A DNA stretch of 56,689 nucleotides from Arenibacter sp. P308M17 (GTDB lineage: Bacteria > Bacteroidota > Bacteroidia > Flavobacteriales > Flavobacteriaceae). Position 1 is the first letter of the stretch. Every line of letters begins with the position of its first letter. Of this stretch, positions 46,725-55,113 are shown one piece after another. Where the stretch lies: the NCBI RefSeq assembly GCF_003426735.1, contig NZ_QVON01000012.1:1-56689 (forward strand), written 5' to 3'. The position numbers and the translations under genes are program-made. The notes below the pieces were generated by a model. It had not been told where the DNA came from and searched no databases. It saw only the letters and a program-made list of their open reading frames with translations.

Positions 46725-47327
46725 TCATGGGATTTTGCGGAGAACAGGGTTTAGTTCATTATCATTGTACATTTTCATTTGTTTGTACACCTTCATGTAT
46801 TTTTTTCCAGATTCGATATCCTCCAATAATTGATCTATGGCAACGCATAGGTCTATCTTTTGTTCCAATAGGACATTAAGTTTATTTTGGCATTTTTGTT
46901 TATGTTCCTGGGAGGCGTCCGCTCTAGTTACTTCTTCCTCCATATGATATATTTTAAGGGCCAAAATGGAAAGTCGGTCTATGGCCCATGCGGGACTTTC
47001 CGTATTTATGGTTGCATCCTTATTTTTTTCTATGGCTTGGTATTTATCCAGAAAATAGCTGTCAATAAATTCCACCAAATCTGTCCTATCCTGATTACTG
47101 GCATCAATCTGTCTTTTTAATCGTAACGCGGCCACAGGCTCAATATTAGGGTCCCGTATAATGTCCTCATAATGCCATTGTACCGTATCTATCCAATTTT
47201 TGCGATATAGGAGATGGGATATGTCTTCTTTTGGATAGGGATTTTTAAACTTCTGGGATACGTCATCTTTTAGATGATATTTTTTGATGCTTTCTTCAAA
47301 TATTTTATAGGCAAAATCACTGAACAT
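46725..47327 (-). CDS. DUF4254 domain-containing protein
   Basis: 200-aa, mostly alpha-helical, soluble protein of the DUF4254 family, frequently encoded beside GT9 glycosyltransferases in Bacteroidota; function unknown. Conserved-looking parts are LLYRKNWIDTVQWHYEDIIR (about 40-60), LRLKRQIDASNQDRTDLVE, AWAIDRLSILALKIYHMEEE and the long charged helix up to LCVAIDQLLEDI. It lacks a signal peptide and membrane segments. It is upstream of the GT9 gene on the same strand, with DUF6427 57 bases further upstream, which suggests one minus-strand unit for surface-glycan genes. Confidence 0.85.
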   Translation of the reverse strand: MFSDFAYKIFEESIKKYHLKDDVSQKFKNPYPKEDISHLLYRKNWIDTVQWHYEDIIRDPNIEPVAALRLKRQIDASNQDRTDLVEFIDSYFLDKYQAIEKNKDATINTESPAWAIDRLSILALKIYHMEEEVTRADASQEHKQKCQNKLNVLLEQKIDLCVAIDQLLEDIESGKKYMKVYKQMKMYNDNELNPVLRKIP

Positions 47328-47383
47328 AACGACAATATTTTGGGGTAAAGATACCGTTTATTTAAAAAACGGATATAGCTATT

Positions 47384-48322
47384 TTACTTCATTAGCGTAT
47401 TGGTCAGAAATACGATAAAGGGAACTATAACGGATACCATTAGTACAATTTCCCGCAAACTGGCCTTTTTAATGGATTGGATATAAGTGGTTATAAAAAC
47501 TACTGCTGGGAAAAAAGTAATTAGAATAGGATGGGTTTCAGGAGTGGATTTTAAGACCTTCACCAACAATCCTATAAAAAAGAGCAGGACTATGAGACGC
47601 ATTGTTACTATTTTCCCTACCCCTAAGCTGCCCAATTTCAAAAAAGCCAAAAAACCGCAAAGTAAAACGATGGATACGTAAAGAAATAAAAGGGTACTAT
47701 TGCTCCAATCATAGAAATAGACCGCATTGAACCGAAAATCGAAATAATAATGATTCCACAAAAAATCCATATTGTTGCCCAAAGCCAGTACCGCTAACAT
47801 AATTAGGGCCATAGCAATTATTGCAGCGAATGGGACCAACCAGTTTTTAATGTTTTTTGGTTCGTAAAAATAAATGGCAACAATTACGACCAATAGATAC
47901 AATATGGCCCAGTCATAGAACAAACTGGCGATCATTATCCAAAAGGTAGCATCGAAAATTTTTAATTTAATGTCCTTGAGACTACGGAAACTTAGGATCC
48001 TGCGTATGGAGAGCAATAAAAAAAAACTACAGAAAATGGCATTGGCATCTATCAGCACTTCCGGGAAAAGTACGATCAATAGGATATAAAATAGGATGGC
48101 CAATGAATTGCCTCCTGTAATCTTATTTCTTAAAGCAATAAAATTGACCACAAAAATGCTGAAGGACAAGATTCCCAGAATTGCTGTTTGTCCCAATAAT
48201 TGTTTTGGTGAATACGATTTTTGAAACACAAAAAAATGAACGAACCAATAGAAAATAAAGAGAAATACCAGCAGTATTATATAATTTATTGGTTTTGTTC
48301 TTCCAAAAATGCTTGAAATCAT
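47384..48322 (-). CDS. DUF6427 family multi-pass membrane protein
   Basis: 312-aa integral membrane protein with about nine hydrophobic segments (for instance INYIILLVFLFIFYWFVHFF, IFCSFFLLLSIRRILSF, LLFLYVSIVLLCGFLAFLKL and MVSVIVPFIVFLTNTLM). This family occurs beside DUF6341 and purD in flavobacteria. Function unknown; conserved motifs such as FPEVLIDANAIFCSFF do not point to an enzyme I can name. It is divergent from the DUF6341 gene, with 38 bases between the start codons, so promoters overlap. Confidence 0.8.
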   Translation of the reverse strand: MISSIFGRTKPINYIILLVFLFIFYWFVHFFVFQKSYSPKQLLGQTAILGILSFSIFVVNFIALRNKITGGNSLAILFYILLIVLFPEVLIDANAIFCSFFLLLSIRRILSFRSLKDIKLKIFDATFWIMIASLFYDWAILYLLVVIVAIYFYEPKNIKNWLVPFAAIIAMALIMLAVLALGNNMDFLWNHYYFDFRFNAVYFYDWSNSTLLFLYVSIVLLCGFLAFLKLGSLGVGKIVTMRLIVLLFFIGLLVKVLKSTPETHPILITFFPAVVFITTYIQSIKKASLREIVLMVSVIVPFIVFLTNTLMK

Positions 48323-48360
48323 CCTAGGTTTTATATTTTTGCAAGGTAAATATAATTAAG

Positions 48361-48582
48361 ATGGATTCATTTTTTTACGGTATAGAGGATTTATTTGTAA
48401 ATGTACTTTTTGCACCATTGGACGCCTTACGTGCCATGGAGAATTGGTGGGCGGCAAACACCTTAAATTGGATTTTTATGCTTATTGGCAGTGCCGCCTT
48501 TGTATATTGGATGTTGGAGTTGAAAAAGTATAATGATAAGGGCGAGGAAAATAAGGACGCTACCGCACATTCTTACCTATAA
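48361..48582 (+). CDS. DUF6341 family small membrane protein
   Basis: 73-aa protein with one clear transmembrane helix (LNWIFMLIGSAAFVYWMLEL, about 38-57) preceded by an amphipathic N-terminal part (DSFFYGIEDLFVNVLFAPLD) and followed by a charged tail. Small flavobacterial family, function unknown, divergent partner of DUF6427. It ends 89 bases before a strong terminator. Confidence 0.8.
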   Translation: MDSFFYGIEDLFVNVLFAPLDALRAMENWWAANTLNWIFMLIGSAAFVYWMLELKKYNDKGEENKDATAHSYL

Positions 48583-48670
48583 TCGTATTTTTGGTTTCCG
48601 ATTCGAATAAGGCTTATTTGGACCAAGTCCGATTCTTGGATTTCTTTTAAAAATCAAAATAATCCAAAAT

Positions 48671-48703
48671 ATAAAAGGGATAGTGTTTGCTATCCCTTTT
48701 ATA
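48671..48703 (+). terminator. Terminator of the DUF6341 gene
   Basis: 11-bp stem AAAAGGGATAG / CTATCCCTTTT with 6-base loop. Confidence 0.8.
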
Positions 48704-48789
48704 TTCTGTTCTAATGTTTATGCCTTATAATATGGGTTTGAGATAAGCTTTCTGCCTTTAAATAGATCAACTTGTTAATTTTATAAGCA

Positions 48790-48864
48790 TTGTCATTTCG
48801 ACAGAGCTAGGGGCGAGCGACTAGAAATCTTCGGTTTCTCCCCATTCTTCGTTCGGAACGACAA
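48790..48864. repeat. Dispersed palindromic element (GTCATTTCGAC ... GTTCGGAACGACAA)
   Basis: TTGTCATTTCGA and TCGTTC-type end arms (10 of 12 bases pair) enclose a second hairpin AGAAA-TCTTCGG-TTTCT. This layout is one I recall as a recurring intergenic element in flavobacterial genomes. There is only one copy in the window. Confidence 0.55.
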
Positions 48865-49038
48865 CAGTTCCCATCACTAGAATTCAACTAACGGATTAAT
48901 AGTAGTTGTAGTCTTCCCTAAACGATTTATCTATACTGTGTAGATAAGTGCCTTGAAACGGAGCTATTTTAGCCCGCCAAAAAGGGGGTGGATCCAGCTT
49001 GTTTTTCCCCTATTTGCATATACGGCTTAACTATGGAC

Positions 49039-49115
49039 TATCTATGGAGTATCTATGGAGTATCTATGGAGTATCTATGGAGTATCTATGGAGTATCTAT
49101 GGAGTATCTATGGAG
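49039..49115. repeat. Seven perfect tandem copies of the 11-mer TATCTATGGAG
   Basis: Seven exact units in 77 bases, preceded by a partial unit CTATGGAC (49031-49038). The period equals about one helical turn. No coding frame covers it. Confidence 0.95.
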
Positions 49116-49158
49116 AAATTAGTTTGATGAAAATTTTGAAGATCAAAATATTCTAAAA

Positions 49159-49192
49159 TATAAAAGGGATGACAAGCGCTATCCCTTTTTTC
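49159..49192 (-). terminator. Terminator of purD
   Basis: On the minus strand, AAAAGGGAT / ATCCCTTTT stem followed by TATATTTT, 30 bases after the purD stop. It is the second copy of the duplicated terminator block. Confidence 0.75.
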
Positions 49193-49219
49193 TCTTACAA
49201 AATACATCGTTTGTACTTT

Positions 49220-50491
49220 CTAAAGATCAAATCCCAGATCTTTGCGATAGTACATGTTATCGAATTGTAGTTTTTTCATGTTTTTATAGGATTTTTTAAG
49301 TGCTTCCTTGTAGTTGGAACCATAAGCGGTAACTGCCAAGACCCTACCCCCATTGGTCAAGACCCTGCCGTCCTTTAATTCGGTTCCGGCGTGGAACACC
49401 ACGGCATCTTCAATATGCTCAAAACCTGTTATTTCCATACCTTTCCCATAAGCTTCGGGATACCCTCCGGATACGGCCATTACGGTGGTAGCGGCACGCT
49501 CATCTATTTCTAGGTCGATGGCATCCAAACTTTGGTTTGCGACGGCTTCAAAAATTTCTACCAGATCATTCTTTATCCTAGGAATTACCACTTCAGTTTC
49601 AGGATCGCCCAATCGCACGTTGTATTCGATTACTTTTGGTTCGTCACCTACTTTTATCAAACCAATAAACACAAATCCCTTATAAGGCAGGTTGTCCAAT
49701 TTAAAGCCCTCTACGGTAGGTTTTACTATTCGCTCAAGTACTTTATCCATAAACACCTTATCTGCGAAAGGAACGGGGGATATGGCCCCCATACCCCCTG
49801 TATTCAATCCGGTATCACCTTCTCCAATCCTTTTATAATCTTTTGCAGTTGGTAGGACCTTAAAACCTTTACCATCGGTAAGCACAAAACAGCTCAGTTC
49901 AATTCCGTCCAAAAATTCCTCTATAACCACGGTGGCACTGGCAGCCCCAAATTTGGAGTCGACCAACATGGTTTTCAGTTCATCCTTGGCCTCTTGTAAG
50001 TTGTTCAATATTAAAACTCCTTTCCCTGCCGCAAGTCCGTCCGCTTTTAGTACATAAGGGGGGGTAAGGGTTTCCAAAAAGGCGTAGCCCTTTTCCAAGG
50101 TTTCGACGGTAAAACTTTCATAGGCAGCGGTGGGGATGTTGTGCCGCATCATAAACTCCTTGGCAAACTGTTTGCTTCCTTCCAAGGTGGCCGCTGCTTT
50201 TTGTGGTCCAATGACGGGAATATGCTTTAAGTCCCTATGGTTTAGGAAGAAATCGTGTATCCCGTGCACCAATGGGTCTTCAGGTCCTACAATGACCATT
50301 TGGATATTTTCGGAAAGCACACATTTCTTAATGGCTTCAAAATCGTTGACCCCAAGGGGGACATTTTTGGCAATGGTGGCGGTTCCTGCATTTCCGGGAG
50401 CCACATAAAGATTTTTAAGTTTTGGACTTTGTTTTAATTTCCAGGCTAAGGTATGTTCGCGCCCTCCGGCACCAAGGATAAGGATGTTCAT
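49220..50491 (-). CDS. purD: Phosphoribosylamine--glycine ligase (GAR synthetase)
   Basis: ATP-grasp enzyme for the second step of purine biosynthesis, making glycinamide ribonucleotide (423 aa, typical). It opens with NILILGAGGREHTLAWKLKQ and carries VVIGPEDPLVHG-type, PYVLKADGLAAGKGVLIL and MGAISPVPF segments. EYNVRLGDPETEVVIPRI forms the Mg-ATP site, and the C-terminal GRVLAVTAYG segment is present. All parts are intact. A TAnnTTTG box 16 bases before the ATG gives it its own promoter, and the duplicated terminator closes it. Confidence 0.98.
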   Translation of the reverse strand: MNILILGAGGREHTLAWKLKQSPKLKNLYVAPGNAGTATIAKNVPLGVNDFEAIKKCVLSENIQMVIVGPEDPLVHGIHDFFLNHRDLKHIPVIGPQKAAATLEGSKQFAKEFMMRHNIPTAAYESFTVETLEKGYAFLETLTPPYVLKADGLAAGKGVLILNNLQEAKDELKTMLVDSKFGAASATVVIEEFLDGIELSCFVLTDGKGFKVLPTAKDYKRIGEGDTGLNTGGMGAISPVPFADKVFMDKVLERIVKPTVEGFKLDNLPYKGFVFIGLIKVGDEPKVIEYNVRLGDPETEVVIPRIKNDLVEIFEAVANQSLDAIDLEIDERAATTVMAVSGGYPEAYGKGMEITGFEHIEDAVVFHAGTELKDGRVLTNGGRVLAVTAYGSNYKEALKKSYKNMKKLQFDNMYYRKDLGFDL

Positions 50492-50507
50492 TCTTAAAAA
50501 TTTTTCC

Positions 50508-50515
50508 CAAAAATA
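50508..50515 (-). promoter_or_regulatory. -7 box of purD (TATTTTTG)
   Basis: Exact TAnnTTTG on the minus strand, 16 bases before the purD start codon. Confidence 0.5.
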
Positions 50516-50581
50516 CGGCTTGAAATGGATATAAGGTATATTTCGTTTAAAATATATGCCGGTACCAAAATTAAAGAGTCA

Positions 50582-50607
50582 TAAAAAACCCACCGTACTG
50601 GTGGGTC
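50582..50607 (-). terminator. Terminator of the UDP-glucuronate decarboxylase-like gene
   Basis: On the minus strand ACCCACC-AGTAC-GGTGGGT followed by TTTTT, directly after the stop codon at 50612. Confidence 0.9.
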
Positions 50608-50611
50608 TATT

Positions 50612-51598
50612 TTATTTTTTATTTCGATCCGAAAAGTCACGATGTTCCGTTTTTCTAAGTTCTTCGGCGGTAAGTGTCTTAAAGAAATCCCAAGTTTTCT
50701 TCATTCCTTCCTTTCTACTTATTTTAGGTTCCCAGCCCAAAATTTCCTTTGCTTTGGAAATATCTGGTTGACGCTGCATTGGGTCATCTTGAGGCAAAGG
50801 TTTATATATTATTTTTTGGTCTGTTCCGGTTAAATTGATAATTTCTTCTGCAAATTCCTTGATGGTTATTTCATGTGGATTGCCAATATTTACAGGTAGG
50901 GAATAATCGCTCATCAATAATCTATAAATTCCTTCTATTTCGTCATCAACAAAACAGAAAGAACGGGTCTGGGAACCATCCCCAAATACCGTTAAATCCT
51001 CACCACGCAATGCTTGCCCCATAAAGGCAGGAATTACCCTACCATCGTTTAACCTCATTCTTGGCCCGTAGGTGTTAAATATCCTAACGATACGGGTTTC
51101 AACACCATGAAATCTATGGTAGGCCATTGTTATGGATTCTTGAAACCGTTTGGCTTCGTCATAAACCCCACGAGGCCCTATGGTATTTACATTGCCATAA
51201 TATTCTTCTGTTTGGGGATGTACCAAGGGGTCACCGTATATTTCAGAAGTGGAAGCAATAAGGATCCTTGCTTGTTTTTCCTTGGCCAATCCCAATAAAT
51301 TATGGGTTCCCAAGGCTCCTACTTTCAGGGTTTGAATGGGAATTTTTAAATAATCTATCGGACTTGCCGGGGAGGCAAAATGCAATATATAATCCAAGTC
51401 TCCCGGAATATGGACGAATTTCGTAACATCATGGTGCTGGAATTCAAATTGCTCCAAAGGGAAGAGGTGTTCAATATTCTTGAGATCTCCGGTGATCAGG
51501 TTATCCATGGCAATAACATAGAAACCTTCTTTAATCATCCTGTCGCAAAGGTGTGATCCCAAAAAGCCGGCAGCGCCAGTAATAAGTACTTTTTTCAT
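50612..51598 (-). CDS. UDP-glucuronate decarboxylase-like SDR (UDP-xylose synthase family)
   Basis: Extended short-chain dehydrogenase of 328 aa closest in pattern to UXS, which oxidises and decarboxylates UDP-glucuronate to UDP-xylose for surface polysaccharides. NAD-binding motif [13 protein letters not shown] at residues 8-20; [11 protein letters not shown] (UXS-type) near 75; catalytic STSEIYGDP and the Y-x3-K pair in [30 protein letters not shown] is characteristic. It lies between purD and the initiating transferase gene on the same strand and has a TAnnTTTG box 33 bases before the ATG. Related dTDP-glucose 4,6-dehydratases are less likely given the UXS-specific segments. Confidence 0.9.
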   Translation of the reverse strand: MKKVLITGAAGFLGSHLCDRMIKEGFYVIAMDNLITGDLKNIEHLFPLEQFEFQHHDVTKFVHIPGDLDYILHFASPASPIDYLKIPIQTLKVGALGTHNLLGLAKEKQARILIASTSEIYGDPLVHPQTEEYYGNVNTIGPRGVYDEAKRFQESITMAYHRFHGVETRIVRIFNTYGPRMRLNDGRVIPAFMGQALRGEDLTVFGDGSQTRSFCFVDDEIEGIYRLLMSDYSLPVNIGNPHEITIKEFAEEIINLTGTDQKIIYKPLPQDDPMQRQPDISKAKEILGWEPKISRKEGMKKTWDFFKTLTAEELRKTEHRDFSDRNKK

Positions 51599-51631
51599 CT
51601 AGTGATTATTTATTAGTAAGATTGATGCGGA

Positions 51632-51639
51632 CAAATTTA
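51632..51639 (-). promoter_or_regulatory. -7 box of the UXS-like gene (TAAATTTG)
   Basis: Exact TAnnTTTG on the minus strand, 33 bases before the start codon. Confidence 0.45.
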
Positions 51640-51779
51640 GTGTTATGGAATAACGTTAAAAATAAATATGGTTTAATAACCAAAATAATGGGGCAAAGTG
51701 TGCTAAACCGGCAAAAATTTACGGTTAAGGTCAACTATCATTTGCTTTCCAAGATATAATATAGCGTAATGTTTTATTC

Positions 51780-53132
51780 TCAATAGGCTTTTTTCTCTCC
51801 TGAAACGGCATTCAGGATGGTCTGTACAATAATTTTTAAATCCATGAACAACGACCAGTTTTCGATATAGAAAATATCAAATTTGGTACGGTTGAAAATA
51901 TCGATATCCGTTTCTATTTCTCCCCTATAACCTCTAACCTGGGCCAAACCTGTTATGCCCGGTTTAACAAAATGGCGCAGCATGTATTTATCTACCTTAT
52001 TGGCAAACTCATTGGTGTGTTTCACCATATGGGGTCTTGGACCAACGACGGACATGTTTCCAAAGAGGACATTATAAAATTGTGGAAGTTCATCTATACT
52101 TGTTCTGCGGATAAACTTGCCCACCTTGGTGGTGCGCATGTCATTTTTTACGGCCATCAGGCTATCCGCTTGTTCATTGGGAGCCATGGATCTAAACTTG
52201 TAGCAATAGAATTCCTTGTTATCTATGCCATTCCTTTTTTGTCTGAAATATACGGGTCCCTTGGTTTCCAGCCTAATGATCAAGGCAATAATAGGGGCCA
52301 GCCAAGACAATATTCCAATAATAACGGTCAGTGAAAAAACAATGTCGAAAAGCCTTTTTAAGGCGGCGTTCAGTGGATTGTGCAAGGGAATATCCCTTAA
52401 GGACAATATGGGAATATAATCATAGTACTCAAAGGTGAGTTTCTTGGAAAAGATATTTTTGTTGTCTGGAATAAATTTTAGGGTTTTTAAATTATTGTCC
52501 GCAAAATTGATAAACTCTGCAATTTGATTGTTCTTTAGTTCCGAAACGGAGCAATATATTTCATCTATATTGTTTTCTACGATATACACAAAACAGGCGT
52601 AGATATCAAAAGAAGCATCCGCAGGGCAGAACTGTTTCATAAAATGGTACCCAAACTCCCTTCTTTCATTGAATACGGTAATCAACTGATCTGTTTTTTT
52701 GTTTTTGCCAATCACCACCACATTTCTCATATTCCCCTTTACCCGTTCCCTATATTTCATCAAAAGAATATAGTTCAAGAACTTGATGGTAAAAATGGCG
52801 AGTCCCACAAAAACAAAATATTCCCCCAACGCCAACCTACTTATATTGGGCTGCTTAAAAAAGCCGATAAAAGCGTATAATATTAAAAAGAAGAATACAA
52901 ATTGGTTGAACAAAAGTTTAAGAAGGTAGGATACTTTGGTATATCTATACACTACGTAAAAACTGTTTTTGAACGAAAGAATGATCCAGGCCAGGGTGAG
53001 ATAAGAGTGAAAAAGTATTGGGTATTCAAAATTAATGGGCAAAAAGTAGGCAAAAAGGTTGATTACCAATAAATCCACTCCATAGGATATGGGGGTAATT
53101 AGATTGGAAAAACGGTGTTTTTTAAAAAGCAT
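51780..53132 (-). CDS. Undecaprenyl-phosphate sugar phosphotransferase (WcaJ/exopolysaccharide initiating transferase)
   Basis: Polyisoprenyl-phosphate hexose-1-phosphate transferase (450 aa) that starts surface-polysaccharide repeat units on the inner membrane. About four N-terminal transmembrane helices (residues 15-130) and a CoA-binding-like central domain are followed by the conserved C-terminal catalytic part. That part has KRLFDIVFSLTVII (re-entrant helix), GPVYFRQKRNGIDNKEF, CYKFRSM, RRTSIDELPQFYNVLFGNMS, VGPRPHMVKHTNEF and KPGITGLAQVRGYRGE. The sugar (glucose-, galactose- or other-1-P) cannot be read from sequence. It lies downstream of the epimerase/GT genes after 166 bases and has a TAnnTTTG box 38 bases before the ATG. 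Confidence 0.93.
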   Translation of the reverse strand: MLFKKHRFSNLITPISYGVDLLVINLFAYFLPINFEYPILFHSYLTLAWIILSFKNSFYVVYRYTKVSYLLKLLFNQFVFFFLILYAFIGFFKQPNISRLALGEYFVFVGLAIFTIKFLNYILLMKYRERVKGNMRNVVVIGKNKKTDQLITVFNERREFGYHFMKQFCPADASFDIYACFVYIVENNIDEIYCSVSELKNNQIAEFINFADNNLKTLKFIPDNKNIFSKKLTFEYYDYIPILSLRDIPLHNPLNAALKRLFDIVFSLTVIIGILSWLAPIIALIIRLETKGPVYFRQKRNGIDNKEFYCYKFRSMAPNEQADSLMAVKNDMRTTKVGKFIRRTSIDELPQFYNVLFGNMSVVGPRPHMVKHTNEFANKVDKYMLRHFVKPGITGLAQVRGYRGEIETDIDIFNRTKFDIFYIENWSLFMDLKIIVQTILNAVSGEKKAY

Positions 53133-53170
53133 TTATTTTGGACCGTACGTTTTATATTATAATCTGAGAA

Positions 53171-53178
53171 CAAAGATA
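53171..53178 (-). promoter_or_regulatory. -7 box of the WcaJ-type gene (TATCTTTG)
   Basis: Exact TAnnTTTG on the minus strand, 38 bases before the start codon; a TTTG lies about 24 bases further upstream, near the expected -33 place. Confidence 0.45.
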
Positions 53179-53298
53179 ATTTTAAAACATCTAAATTGGC
53201 ATCAAAGGATAAACTAAAACCTTAATAATCCTCCAAACACTCTATGAACTGACGAAAAGGCAATAGTAAAATTCAATTTTCAGAAGTAAAAAATTTCT

Positions 53299-54285
53299 CT
53301 AAAAATCTTCTGGGGAAACTGTTTTCCAATGTTTTAATGAACTTTTAAAGTCATATTTAAATATAAAACCATTTTCAATCAAATAATTAGGTTTAATGTT
53401 AGTGGGAAATCCTGCTTTTTTCACTCTAACAGGATGAATATCGGTTTTTTTGCCTATTGTTTTAAACAGTGCATTAATAAAAAAAGCAACAATTGATAAG
53501 GTTCTGACAGATAATTTCAGAGTAGGTTTACTATAATTGAATTCATTTTTAACGATGTTGGCCATTTCATTTAGTGGGACTAAAGGATTTTCAGCGTAAT
53601 TATAGATTATCAAACTGTCCGACTTGTTCATGGTAAAAATTATACTTTCAATTAAACCATATATATAACCATAAGCTTTAATAACTTTTCCACCATTCGG
53701 CAAAATAAAAGTTCCTTTTTTCAAGGCTTTGATCATTCTATATACATTCCCTGGATCTTTGGGACCATATATAACACTTGGTCTTACAATTATAAGTCTT
53801 CTCTCTCTTTTCTCCCCCAGCCATTGTTGATGTGTTTTCTCGGCTAAAGCCTTAGAAATACCATAGGCTGTTTCAGGGTATAAATTAGATTCCTCCGTTC
53901 TTACATTTATTGATTTTCCGTATGGTGCTATGCTGCTTGTAAAAAAAATATTCTGTATGCCTGTTTCACGGGCAAATTCAGTTACGTTTTTTGCTCCTGG
54001 AATATTGGTGTCAAAATACTCCTTATAATCATGTCCTGGTTCTCTATGAATAGCTGCAAAATTAAAAATCCAAGAGCCCTTTACATCAACCTTACCAATC
54101 TCTAATTGAATAGGGTTTCTTACATCTAATTTAAAATAGTGCACAGATGGTTCGTTGTCATATCCTTGAATTTGATTTAGGTCACATATAATATATTTTG
54201 AGAACGCATTAGCTTTTAAAAAAAATGCCAACATATTTTTGCCAATATAACCAGCCCCACCGAATATAATTGCTGTTTTTTTCAT
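53299..54285 (-). CDS. NAD-dependent epimerase/dehydratase (nucleotide-sugar SDR)
   Basis: Extended SDR of 328 aa for nucleotide-sugar modification. The glycine-rich NAD site is IFGGAGYIGKNMLAF (residues 8-22), and D-like NAD specificity is suggested by IICDLNQ. NFAAIHREPGHDYKEY and the catalytic SSIAPYG with YGISKALAEKTH (Y-x3-K) follow. The product sugar is not predictable. It starts 9 bases after the end of the GT2 gene, in an operon with it. Codons are distinctly A/T-rich compared with purD or UXS. Confidence 0.88.
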   Translation of the reverse strand: MKKTAIIFGGAGYIGKNMLAFFLKANAFSKYIICDLNQIQGYDNEPSVHYFKLDVRNPIQLEIGKVDVKGSWIFNFAAIHREPGHDYKEYFDTNIPGAKNVTEFARETGIQNIFFTSSIAPYGKSINVRTEESNLYPETAYGISKALAEKTHQQWLGEKRERRLIIVRPSVIYGPKDPGNVYRMIKALKKGTFILPNGGKVIKAYGYIYGLIESIIFTMNKSDSLIIYNYAENPLVPLNEMANIVKNEFNYSKPTLKLSVRTLSIVAFFINALFKTIGKKTDIHPVRVKKAGFPTNIKPNYLIENGFIFKYDFKSSLKHWKTVSPEDF

Positions 54286-54294
54286 TCATTGAAA

Positions 54295-55113
54295 TTAAAA
54301 TTGTGCAAGAGTCTTTTTATTTATATCTCGTCTACTTTTATCAAAAATCCACCCCCATTTGTTAAAATATTTTATCATTGAAGTAATATGATAATATAGC
54401 AATCTAAAGCTCTTGTATGATCCTTTGCCGTGCTTATGATAAATAACTGTTTTCGGAAAATACAATGTCTTAAAATGCTCATGTATGCGCCTAGTTAAAT
54501 CAATATCTTCTGGATACATAAAAAATCTTTCGTCAAATCCTTTTACGATATCGAAAACCTTACAATTTATAAACATAAAGCACCCCATGACATATGGAAC
54601 CTCTATAATTTTATTGAAATTTGAAAACCTAAGTTCATATCTATAATCAAAATATTCTTGTATTTTCTTGATTGGAATAAACCTTCGTATTATCAAATTA
54701 ATCGGTGTTGGGAGTAACTTAGCGGAATATTGAGTGGATCCATCCATATTAAGAATTTTTGGAGCCAATAAACCAACATCCTCATTGTTATTCATATAAT
54801 GGTACATTGTCTCCAATACTTGTTTATCAAATTGAATATCGGCATTTAAAACTACATGATATCTCGATATATTTTTTACCTTTCTTATCGCAACATTGTG
54901 TCCTGACCCAAATCCGACATTTTTTCCAGTGAAAATATATTCTATATTCTCAAAACTATTAAAAGCCTTTTTTAATATGTCGGTTGGGGAATTATCAACT
55001 AAAAATAACCTATTAATTAAATTTAGCTTTTGAAATTCTCTAACAACATTGTTCACTTCTTCTATGTCTGTATTGTATAGAACAATAGAAGCGGTTATAT
55101 CATATTCTTTCAT
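54295..55113 (-). CDS. Glycosyltransferase family 2
   Basis: GT-A type glycosyltransferase (272 aa), rhamnosyltransferase-like, for polysaccharide repeat-unit assembly in the cytoplasm. ITASIVLYNTDIEEVNNVV is at residues 6-24; GKNVGFGSGHNVAIRKV precedes the donor-metal motif in HVVLNADIQF (here N-A-D). FMINCKVFDIVKGFDERFF-like and FMYPEDIDLTRRI (the E/D-D catalytic pair) follow. It overlaps the Wzy-like gene by 14 bases and lies 9 bases before the epimerase gene. Confidence 0.9.
   Translation of the reverse strand: MKEYDITASIVLYNTDIEEVNNVVREFQKLNLINRLFLVDNSPTDILKKAFNSFENIEYIFTGKNVGFGSGHNVAIRKVKNISRYHVVLNADIQFDKQVLETMYHYMNNNEDVGLLAPKILNMDGSTQYSAKLLPTPINLIIRRFIPIKKIQEYFDYRYELRFSNFNKIIEVPYVMGCFMFINCKVFDIVKGFDERFFMYPEDIDLTRRIHEHFKTLYFPKTVIYHKHGKGSYKSFRLLYYHITSMIKYFNKWGWIFDKSRRDINKKTLAQF

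Larger units (their letters stand above)
48653..49189. repeat. Direct duplication of a 48-bp terminator block, 489 bp apart
   Basis: Blocks 48653-48700 and 49142-49189 align without gaps at 39 of 48 positions. Seven of the nine mismatches are in the hairpin loop; the A+T-rich flank AAAATATAAAAGGGAT is identical. Confidence 0.75.
48583..49219. other. 637-bp repeat-rich spacer between DUF6341 and purD
   Basis: No gene. It contains a pair of near-identical 48-bp terminator blocks (48653-48700 and 49142-49189), a dispersed palindromic element (48790-48864), a small hairpin TTATCTA-N7-TAGATAA (48927-48947), and seven tandem 11-mers (49039-49115). Confidence 0.8.

Noticed and set aside
46861..46880. 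TGTTCCAATAGGACAT as a third parS
   Set aside because: The centre is not CACGTG and the arms are broken; the exact palindrome occurs only at the two mnmG-flanking sites.
49039..49115. 11-mer array as CRISPR
   Set aside because: Repeats are directly adjacent with no spacers and no cas genes are in the window.
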